From Chitinophaga pinensis (GTDB lineage Bacteria; Bacteroidota; Bacteroidia; B-17B0; Aurantibacillaceae), in assembly GCA_945860225.1 (NCBI GenBank), contig CAMAPT010000003.1, positions 1 through 64,000 of the forward strand: a stretch of 64,000 nucleotides of DNA, read 5' to 3'. The position numbers and the translations under genes were made by a program. Positions within the stretch are counted from its first letter, which is position 1; every line of letters begins with the position of its first letter. Under the pieces are notes generated by a model. That model saw only the letters and a list, made by a program, of their open reading frames with translations. It was not told the DNA's origin and did not search any database. Of the stretch, positions 28,393 through 35,430 are shown piece by piece.

Positions 28393-29598
28393 ATGCAACA
28401 AGCATATATCATCAACGGCGTAAGAACAGCCATCGGCAACTTTGGAGGTACACTATCAACTGTAAGAACAGACGATTTAGCGACATTAGTTCTAAAAGAA
28501 CTTATACTAAAAAATCCTTCTGTTGATTTTTCAAAGATAACGGATGTGATAATGGGCTGCGCCAATCAAGCAGGTGAAGATAACCGAAATGTAGCTCGTA
28601 TGGCATCATTAATGGCTGGATTACCTATTTCGGTTCCCGGTCAAACTATTAATCGTTTATGCGCATCTGGATTAAGTGCAACTATTGATGCATCAAGATA
28701 TATTCAATTAGGTGAAGCTGATTTAATGATTTCCTCAGGTGTTGAAAATATGACTAGAGGGCCTTTAATTATGGGTAAAGCCTCTTCGGCATTTGGTAGA
28801 GATCAACAATTATTTGACAGTAGTTTTGGTTGGAGATTTATTAATCCAAAATTAAAAGAAAAATTTGGTGTAGATGCAATGGGTGAAACAGCTGAAAATG
28901 TAGCAGAAATGTACAAAATTAGCAGAGATGATCAAGATGATTTTGCCTTATGGAGTCAACAAAAAGCATCTAAAGCAAACGAATCCGGAAGATTTGAAAA
29001 AGAAATTATTCCAGTTGAAATTTTGCAAAAAAAAGGGGATTCATTAATTTTCAAAAAAGATGAATTTATTAAATCTAACACTACGTTAGAGGGGTTACAA
29101 AAACTAAAACCATCATTTAGAAAAGATGGAACAGTAACCGCAGGTAATGCTTCAGGGTTAAATGACGGTGCTGCCGCCATTTTATTAGCAAGCGAATCCG
29201 CTATTAAAACATATAATCTTACCCCTCTGGCACGAATTGTATCCAGCGCTGTGGTAGGTGTTGAACCTCGTATTATGGGATTAGGTCCTGTTGAAGCGTC
29301 AAATCTCGCATTAAAAAAAGCAGGATTGTCATGGAAGGATATTGACATTATTGAATTAAATGAAGCTTTCGCTGCACAAGCATTAGGATGCACCAGACTT
29401 TGGAAACTTGAAGATAAAGACCCTCGAATTAACCCTAATGGTGGAGCAATTGCTTTAGGCCACCCCTTAGGAATGAGTGGAGCCCGTATCATTAATTCGG
29501 CAGCCATTGAATTACACCTTCAAAATAAAACATATGCTTTAGTAACAATGTGTATCGGTGTTGGGCAAGGATATGCTGCTATTATCGAAAAGGCATAA
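28393..29598 (+). CDS. Acetyl-CoA acyltransferase (thiolase)
   Basis: A 401-residue type-II thiolase that cleaves 3-ketoacyl-CoA (or condenses acetyl-CoA). The catalytic set is complete: acylated Cys90 in QTINRLCASGL, His in IALGHPLGMSGARI, and the second Cys in TMCIGVGQGYAA. The N-terminal pattern (AYIINGVRTAIGNFGG, GCANQAGEDNRNVARM) is closest to 3-oxoadipyl-CoA/beta-ketoadipyl thiolases (PcaF/PaaJ), but no aromatic-degradation genes are near, so general fatty-acid beta-oxidation is equally possible. Confidence 0.92.
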   Translation: MQQAYIINGVRTAIGNFGGTLSTVRTDDLATLVLKELILKNPSVDFSKITDVIMGCANQAGEDNRNVARMASLMAGLPISVPGQTINRLCASGLSATIDASRYIQLGEADLMISSGVENMTRGPLIMGKASSAFGRDQQLFDSSFGWRFINPKLKEKFGVDAMGETAENVAEMYKISRDDQDDFALWSQQKASKANESGRFEKEIIPVEILQKKGDSLIFKKDEFIKSNTTLEGLQKLKPSFRKDGTVTAGNASGLNDGAAAILLASESAIKTYNLTPLARIVSSAVVGVEPRIMGLGPVEASNLALKKAGLSWKDIDIIELNEAFAAQALGCTRLWKLEDKDPRINPNGGAIALGHPLGMSGARIINSAAIELHLQNKTYALVTMCIGVGQGYAAIIEKA

Positions 29599-29673
29599 TT
29601 TACATTTCAACTTAAAATATCTAACAAGAGTTTGATTAATTGCTAAATATCTTTTAATTAAACAAAAATCAAT

Positions 29674-30735
29674 ATGGTTAACTTAAATTTCAATAAAGCA
29701 TCTACCATTGACGAAAGAATACTTGCTGAAATGCATGCTTTAAAAAATAGCGATGCTCAGTTACTCTCAGAAAATAGTAAAAAGCAAATTGCAGGTTTAA
29801 TAGGAGCATCAACAAGCGATATCATTTTTACTTCCAGTGTTTCAGAAGCTATACATCTAGGATTTGATGCAATATTTGAGACTAATTCTCATAAAGGAAA
29901 TCATATTATTGTATCTAAAACAGAGCATCAAGATGTACAATCCGCGTGTGAGTTTTTACAAAAAAAGGGGGCTAAAATTACATTTTTAGATGTGGATCGC
30001 GAAGGACGAATTGATTTACAAAACCTAAATGAAAGTTTTACCAAAGAAACTATCTTGGTTTCTGTTGTAGCTGCTAACCATGATACTGGCGTTCTGCAAG
30101 ATTTAGAAAAAATAGCTGAAATTACTCGCCAAAATGGTGCAGTTTTTTTTAGTGATACGTCACAACTTATTGGAAAATTGCCAATAGATGTTGCCGAAAT
30201 AGGATTAGATTTTGGGTGTATTTCTTCCCATAATTTATTTGGACCTCCTTTAATTGGCGCATTGTATATCAAGAATAATCCTTCGAATTATGAAATTTAC
30301 AATTTTATAAAACAATACCTCAATGAAACGGATTTCCAACATTTGAACTTAAATAATATCATTGGTTTTGGAAAAGCATGCGAAATTGCTCAATATGAAT
30401 TTTGGGACAATAATACCCATACTTCAAAACTTAGAGGATATTTGGAACATCAATTACTAGAAATAACTGATTTGAGAATTAATGGTTCTACAAAATACAG
30501 ACTTTATAACACCTCCAATATCTGTTTCCCCGCTTTAAAAAATGGCGATTCTGTTAGTAGTCATATAAATAAAAAATGGCCTATAAGCACTAGTAGTTTT
30601 CCTTCTGTTTTAAACGCTATGGGACTTGATGAAAAAGAAATTAATAACAGTATTAAATTTTCGTTCGGACATCAAACCAAACATGAAGATGTAGAACAAT
30701 TAACTCATTTTATTTTATCATTGTATGACATTTAA
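29674..30735 (+). CDS. Class-V aminotransferase / NifS-IscS-like protein lacking catalytic residues
   Basis: A 353-residue fold-type-I protein clearly of the cysteine-desulfurase family: TEHQDVQSACEF, VVAANHDTGV (NNETG-like), SDTSQLIGKLPIDV, ISSHNLFGPPLIGALYIK and IKFSFGHQTKHEDVEQLTHF align with NifS motifs. The PLP-anchoring Lys of SxHK is Asn187 (AAT at 30232-30234). The active-site Cys loop (SSGSAC in NifS) is replaced by PISTSSFPS with no Cys. It therefore should not work as a desulfurase. It may be a structural or regulatory homologue, or a decaying gene, although the frame is intact. It lies 75 bp behind the thiolase. Confidence 0.82.
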   Translation: MVNLNFNKASTIDERILAEMHALKNSDAQLLSENSKKQIAGLIGASTSDIIFTSSVSEAIHLGFDAIFETNSHKGNHIIVSKTEHQDVQSACEFLQKKGAKITFLDVDREGRIDLQNLNESFTKETILVSVVAANHDTGVLQDLEKIAEITRQNGAVFFSDTSQLIGKLPIDVAEIGLDFGCISSHNLFGPPLIGALYIKNNPSNYEIYNFIKQYLNETDFQHLNLNNIIGFGKACEIAQYEFWDNNTHTSKLRGYLEHQLLEITDLRINGSTKYRLYNTSNICFPALKNGDSVSSHINKKWPISTSSFPSVLNAMGLDEKEINNSIKFSFGHQTKHEDVEQLTHFILSLYDI

Positions 30736-30811
30736 ACAATAGTTCTATTTGAGTGTTTAGAAGGTTATTATCAGACTCAAAAACTTGTTTATTATTAATA
30801 AATCGATAAAA

Positions 30812-30842
30812 TTGAATTTTGTTTTTTAATAGCCTATATTTG
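30812..30842 (+). promoter_or_regulatory. Promoter of the desaturase gene
   Basis: TTG (30812-30814), a 20-nt spacer and TATATTTG (30835-30842) fit the Bacteroidota promoter pattern. A TTTG at 30818-30821 is too close to act as -33. The expected start leaves a leader of roughly 20 nt. Confidence 0.6.
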
Positions 30843-30868
30843 CCACGCAATAAAAAATCACTTTACAA

Positions 30869-31966
30869 ATGAGTACTCAATCTATAAGATTCAACACAAA
30901 CCGTTCATTTTATCTAACTGCTAAAAAACGAGTTGATGAATATTTCAAAACCAATAATATCTCTCGATATGGAAATAGCTCAATGGTTATAAAATCCATT
31001 ATCATGTTTGCATTATATTTTACGCCATTTTTTTTATTGATAACTAATACTTTTGATAATCTCTTTGTGCAATCTCTCCTTTGTGCATTCATGGGACTTG
31101 GAATGAGTGGTATCGGATTATCAATTATGCATGATGCGAATCATGGTTCGTACTCCCGAAATGCTAAAATTAATGCTTTGATGTGCAGAAGTATGAATTT
31201 TATTGGTGGAAGTTCATTAAACTGGCAATTACAGCACAATAATTTACACCACACTTATACCAATATCGAAGGACACGATGAAGATATTGCCCCTCCGGGA
31301 TTTTTAAGATTTTCCCCACATTCAGAATACAAAAAAATTCACAAATACCAATTTTTATACGCTTGGTTTTTTTATGGACTAATGACTATTATGTGGGCAA
31401 CAACAAAAGATTTTAAACAACTAAGCCGATATAACAGAATGGGATTATTAGCTGTTAGAAAAACAACTTATAAAAAGGAACTATTTTTATTAATCCTCAA
31501 TAAATTATTTTATCTAGGATACAGTTTAGGCCTTCCTATTTTGTTAATGAATAACTATTGGTATCAAATCATCGTTGGTTGGAGTATTATGCATTTTACT
31601 TGTGGGATGATTTTAGCACTTATTTTCCAACCAGCACATGTTGTAGATTTAACAGAATTCCCATTGCCAGATGAAAAAGGTAACATGCAAGATGATTGGG
31701 CAACACATCAACTAAAAACCACAACTAACTTTGCACAAAAAAGCTGGCTTTTTTCATGGTTTGTAGGAGGTTTAAATTTTCAAGTAGAGCACCATTTATT
31801 CCCTAATATTTGTCATGTTCACTATAAAAAAATAGCCCCAATTATTAAGCAAACAGCTCTAGAATTTAATCTTCCATACTATTCTAAAAAAACATTTTTA
31901 GGTGCAATAGTTGCGCATGCTAAATTGCTTTATCAATTAGGTCAGCCTACCCATAAACTCGCCTAA
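30869..31966 (+). CDS. Membrane fatty-acid / acyl-CoA desaturase
   Basis: A 365-residue integral membrane di-iron desaturase. The three His boxes are intact: HDANHG (about 90), QHNNLHH (about 127) and QVEHHLFPNICH (about 308). Hydrophobic segments at about 45-90 and 200-260 fit four membrane helices. The pattern matches the front-end / linoleoyl-CoA desaturase-like group common in Bacteroidota; regiospecificity cannot be read. It introduces double bases into membrane acyl chains (double bonds), probably for fluidity control. It is monocistronic, with its own promoter and terminator. Confidence 0.92.
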   Translation: MSTQSIRFNTNRSFYLTAKKRVDEYFKTNNISRYGNSSMVIKSIIMFALYFTPFFLLITNTFDNLFVQSLLCAFMGLGMSGIGLSIMHDANHGSYSRNAKINALMCRSMNFIGGSSLNWQLQHNNLHHTYTNIEGHDEDIAPPGFLRFSPHSEYKKIHKYQFLYAWFFYGLMTIMWATTKDFKQLSRYNRMGLLAVRKTTYKKELFLLILNKLFYLGYSLGLPILLMNNYWYQIIVGWSIMHFTCGMILALIFQPAHVVDLTEFPLPDEKGNMQDDWATHQLKTTTNFAQKSWLFSWFVGGLNFQVEHHLFPNICHVHYKKIAPIIKQTALEFNLPYYSKKTFLGAIVAHAKLLYQLGQPTHKLA

Positions 31967-31993
31967 CATATTACACTTAACACAACATTGTTT

Positions 31994-32024
31994 AAAATGC
32001 AGCTAGTTTTAGTCTGCATTTTTT
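31994..32024 (+). terminator. Intrinsic terminator behind the desaturase gene
   Basis: AAAATGCAG (31994-32002) and CTGCATTTT (32014-32022) form a 9-bp stem with an 11-nt loop, merging into a run of six T ending at 32024. It separates the desaturase from the envelope operon. Confidence 0.8.
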
Positions 32025-32067
32025 ATAAAAAAAAGCTTACTTCGTGTAAATTATTTTACAAGAAAAT

Positions 32068-33435
32068 ATGAGAGTTCATTTAATTGCAATAGGAGGAAGC
32101 GCAATGCATAATATGGCATTGGCGTTAAATGAAAAAGGTTTTAATGTCACTGGAAGTGACGATGAAATAAATGAACCTTCAAGATCTCGTTTAAAGACTG
32201 CCGGTATTTTACCAGAAAATATAGGTTGGTTTCCTGAAAAAATAACTTCAGATATTGATGCTGTTATTCTTGGAATGCATGCAAGGGAGGATAATCCTGA
32301 ATTAATCAAAGCTAAAGAACTTGGATTAAAAGTTTATTCATATCCAGAATATATTTTTGAAGCCACTAAAGATAAAACACGCGTTGTAGTAGGTGGTAGT
32401 CATGGAAAAACGACGATTACAGCCATGATATTGCATGTACTACATTACCACAAAATAGATACAGATTTTATGGTTGGAGCTCAGTTAGAAGGCTTTAATA
32501 CAATGGTAAAATTAACCCATGATGCTCCAATAGCAATTATTGAGGGTGACGAATATTTAGCTTCACCCATTGATCGTCGTCCTAAATTTCACCTATACAA
32601 ACCCAATATTGCAATCTTAAGCGGTATAGCATGGGATCATATTAATGTGTTTCCTACTTTCGATATTTACATCAATCAATTTGAAAAATTTGTTGATTTA
32701 ATAGAACCTAATGGTTGTTTAATTTATTGTAATGATGATAATGAATTAAAAAAAGTAGCTATTAATTCAGGAAAATTAAACCAAATTAGTAAAATACCTT
32801 ATTCGATACCAAAGCATACTATCAAAAAAGGAGTCTCCATTTTAGAAGATGATGGCCATGATATTCCTTTACAAATTTTCGGAAATCATAATCTAATGAA
32901 TTTAAATGGAGCACGATTAGTCTGTAATCAACTGGGGTTAACAGATAAAGATTTTTATGAGGCAATTCAGTCATTTAAAGGTGCTGCCAAACGTCTTGAA
33001 TTAGTAAAAAAAACTGACAATTTTGCTTTTTATAAAGATTTCGCGCATTCTCCATCCAAATTAAAAGCAACTACACAAGCCACTAAACAACAATTTACCG
33101 ATCGTTCATTATTGGCATGTATGGAATTGCATACTTTTAGTAGCTTAAATGAAACTTTTTTAGCAGAATACAATGGATCGATGAATGACGCAAACGAAGC
33201 CATTGTTTATTTTAACCCACACACAATTGCTCATAAAAAGCTAAAACCAATTACCGAGCAGCAAGTTTTTAATTATTTCAATCGAGCCGATTTAAAAATT
33301 TTCACAGATAGTAATGCATTAATTGCTTATCTCAAATCAAAATCATTAAAAAATCATGTACTTTTAATGATGAGTTCTGGAAATTTTGATGGTATTGATT
33401 TTAACCAATTATCAACCGAACTTAATTTAAATTAA
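32068..33435 (+). CDS. mpl: Mur ligase, Mpl-like (murein peptide ligase)
   Basis: A 455-residue cytosolic Mur ligase. N-terminal Rossmann domain begins MRVHLIAIGGSAMHNMALAL; the ATP-binding P-loop is VVVGGSHGKTTITAM (about 111-125); the central domain has EGDEYLASPIDRRPKF and WDHINVFPTF. The overall pattern matches Mpl, which re-attaches recycled L-Ala-gamma-D-Glu-meso-Dap tripeptide to UDP-MurNAc, better than MurC. It is the first gene of an envelope operon, 4 bp before the GT4 gene. Confidence 0.85.
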   Translation: MRVHLIAIGGSAMHNMALALNEKGFNVTGSDDEINEPSRSRLKTAGILPENIGWFPEKITSDIDAVILGMHAREDNPELIKAKELGLKVYSYPEYIFEATKDKTRVVVGGSHGKTTITAMILHVLHYHKIDTDFMVGAQLEGFNTMVKLTHDAPIAIIEGDEYLASPIDRRPKFHLYKPNIAILSGIAWDHINVFPTFDIYINQFEKFVDLIEPNGCLIYCNDDNELKKVAINSGKLNQISKIPYSIPKHTIKKGVSILEDDGHDIPLQIFGNHNLMNLNGARLVCNQLGLTDKDFYEAIQSFKGAAKRLELVKKTDNFAFYKDFAHSPSKLKATTQATKQQFTDRSLLACMELHTFSSLNETFLAEYNGSMNDANEAIVYFNPHTIAHKKLKPITEQQVFNYFNRADLKIFTDSNALIAYLKSKSLKNHVLLMMSSGNFDGIDFNQLSTELNLN

Positions 33436-33439
33436 TACG

Positions 33440-34627
33440 TTGCCAAAAGTTTTAAGAATAATTAATCGATTTAATATTGGCGGTATAACTTACAATGTAA
33501 GCTATTTATCCAAATATTTAGATCAATCCTATGAAACTTTATTAGTAGGTGGTCCACAAGAAGAAGGAGAAGACAGTTCACTCTATATTTCTGAAAGTTT
33601 AGGATTAAAACCAAAAGTTTTATCTGAATTTCAAAGAGAAATTAATTTAATAGCGGATTACAAAGCTTATAAAGAAATTAAAAAAATCATCAGGGAATTT
33701 AATCCTGACATTGTTCATACACATGCATCAAAAGCCGGTGCCATTGGCCGTTTAGCTGCTATTCATTGCAAAGTACCTATTATTATTCATACATTTCATG
33801 GTCATGTCTTTCATTCATACTTCGGTAAATTAAAAACAGCCTTTTATAAATCGATAGAGCGATATTTAGCAAAAAAAACCACTGCTATTATTGCTATTAG
33901 TAATAAACAGAAATTAGAACTATCTGAAACTTTTAACATAGCTCCTAAAGAACAAATTCATGTCATTCCTCTTGGATTTGATTTGACTAAATTCACTATC
34001 AATAAGGAACAAAATCGTTATGAGTTTAGAAAAAAATATAATCTAAAAGATAATCAACTAGCTATTGGAATTATCGGGCGCTTAGCTCCAATTAAAAATC
34101 ATCAATTATTTATCGAGGCGATAGCTCATATTAAAAAAAATGGTATAAGTAATTTTAAAGCCTTTATTATTGGAGATGGTGAAACCCGAAATACAATTAT
34201 TGAAGCATGTAAACACATGAATATTAGCTGGTCAGACAAATCCGATGCAGATGTAGATGTGATTTTTACTTCATGGATTACGAATATTGATTGGGCATTA
34301 CATGGTTTAGATATTGTTGCATTAACCTCACTGAATGAAGGTACTCCTGTAAGTATTATAGAAGCACAAGCGGCTGGCAAATTTGTAGTAGCTACAAATG
34401 TTGGAGGGATAGAGGACGTCTTGCATCCTCAATGTGGATTATTATCTGAAATTAATGACTCCAATCTTTTTTTTGATAATTTAAAAACATGTTGTCTTAA
34501 TCAAAAAAATCTTCATAATTCTGCTCAAATCAGTCAAAATTGGGCTATTTCAAAATTTAGCTATAAACGTCTCGTTGATGACATGCAAAATCTATACTCT
34601 GTGTTACTAAAAAAGCATAATTTTTGA
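33440..34627 (+). CDS. Family-4 glycosyltransferase
   Basis: A 395-residue GT-B glycosyltransferase. N-terminal domain: PKVLRIINRFNIGGITYNVS and HTHASKAGAIGRLAA; C-terminal nucleotide-sugar domain: IGIIGRLAPIKNHQLFIEA and the EGTPVSIIEAQAAG retaining-GT motif. The start is TTG (33440), supported by the conserved N-terminus PKVLRI. Donor and acceptor are unknown; the following export genes suggest exopolysaccharide assembly. No membrane segment, so probably cytosolic or peripheral. Confidence 0.9.
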   Translation: MPKVLRIINRFNIGGITYNVSYLSKYLDQSYETLLVGGPQEEGEDSSLYISESLGLKPKVLSEFQREINLIADYKAYKEIKKIIREFNPDIVHTHASKAGAIGRLAAIHCKVPIIIHTFHGHVFHSYFGKLKTAFYKSIERYLAKKTTAIIAISNKQKLELSETFNIAPKEQIHVIPLGFDLTKFTINKEQNRYEFRKKYNLKDNQLAIGIIGRLAPIKNHQLFIEAIAHIKKNGISNFKAFIIGDGETRNTIIEACKHMNISWSDKSDADVDVIFTSWITNIDWALHGLDIVALTSLNEGTPVSIIEAQAAGKFVVATNVGGIEDVLHPQCGLLSEINDSNLFFDNLKTCCLNQKNLHNSAQISQNWAISKFSYKRLVDDMQNLYSVLLKKHNF

Positions 34628-34654
34628 TATTATTGGGTATAAATCTTAAATTTG
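34623..34654 (+). promoter_or_regulatory. Internal promoter before the Wza-like gene
   Basis: TTTG (34623-34626), a 20-nt spacer and TAAATTTG (34647-34654) form one of the best promoter matches of the window. It overlaps the stop codon of the glycosyltransferase and lies 17 nt before the ATG at 34672. It would let the export genes be transcribed independently of mpl. Confidence 0.72.
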
Positions 34655-34671
34655 TGTACAATACAGTTTCT

Positions 34672-35430
34672 ATGCGTTTTTTTAAATTTTTTCTTTTTTT
34701 GTCGATTGTTGGTTGGTTTTCTTCTTGTAAGGTGTTTCGATCAAACTTAATGCTTAATACAAACAAAGAATATACTTACGATAAAATAGTAGATTCTCTA
34801 TCAAAACAAGATTATAAAATTGATGAAAATGATATCTTGAATGTTCAAATATTTTCAAACGATGGGTTTAAAATTGTAGACTTAGCTGGAACAAATCAAT
34901 TGCAACGTTTTTTTGAGCTAGATTATGTTGTAGGCAGAGATGATTCTTGTAAGTTGCCCTTGGTTGGTAAAGTAAAATTAGCTGGGCTCAATATTAAAGA
35001 AGCAACCAAACATTTAGAACAACTTTATTCTATTTATTATGTTAAACCTTTTGTTTATTTAACTATTAAAAACAAACGGGTTATTGTCTTTCCTGGCAAT
35101 GGAGGGGCTGCAAGAGTATTAAACCTAACAAATAATAATACCACTGTTATTGAAGTTTTAGCATTATCCGGTGGAATAGCAGAAGATGGGAAAGCTTATA
35201 AAGTTAAACTGATACGAAATCAGGATAATGAAAAACCTAAAGTTTACCTAATGGATTTATCAAAAATAGAAGGTATTGCAGTTGGAAATACGGTCGTTAT
35301 GGCGAATGACATTATTTATGTAGAACCTAGATACAGACTTGCTAAAACTTTAGTTTCAGAACTAACCCCAATTATATCATTAATCAGTTCTACTGTTTTG
35401 TTATACACTTTAGTTTCTAGAGCCAAATGA
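34672..35430 (+). CDS. Wza-like polysaccharide export lipoprotein
   Basis: About 252 residues from ATG 34672. This start places a lipoprotein signal (FFKFFLFLSIVGWFSSC, lipidated Cys19) at the very N-terminus; a frame upstream to 34624 would give an odd 16-residue extension. The poly-export domain follows (IDENDILNVQIFSNDGFKIV, VVGRDDSCKLPLVGKVKLAG) with a SLBB-like segment (EVLALSGGIAEDGKAYKVKL). A C-terminal hydrophobic helix (TPIISLISSTVLLYTLVS) could cross the outer membrane as in Wza. It overlaps the next gene by 4 bp (ATGA). Confidence 0.9.
   Translation: MRFFKFFLFLSIVGWFSSCKVFRSNLMLNTNKEYTYDKIVDSLSKQDYKIDENDILNVQIFSNDGFKIVDLAGTNQLQRFFELDYVVGRDDSCKLPLVGKVKLAGLNIKEATKHLEQLYSIYYVKPFVYLTIKNKRVIVFPGNGGAARVLNLTNNNTTVIEVLALSGGIAEDGKAYKVKLIRNQDNEKPKVYLMDLSKIEGIAVGNTVVMANDIIYVEPRYRLAKTLVSELTPIISLISSTVLLYTLVSRAK

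Noticed and set aside
28956-29507. 183-codon frame antisense to the thiolase gene
   Set aside because: Shadow of a strongly conserved coding region; composition is that of a reverse-complemented gene.
30748-30781. 7-bp inverted repeat (TTTGAGT / ACTCAAA) behind the NifS-like gene
   Set aside because: Loop of 20 nt, AT-rich stem and no T-run; not a convincing terminator.
34624-34671. Upstream TTG start for the Wza-like protein
   Set aside because: It would put 16 residues before a perfect lipoprotein signal and would lie inside the promoter; the ATG at 34672 fits better.
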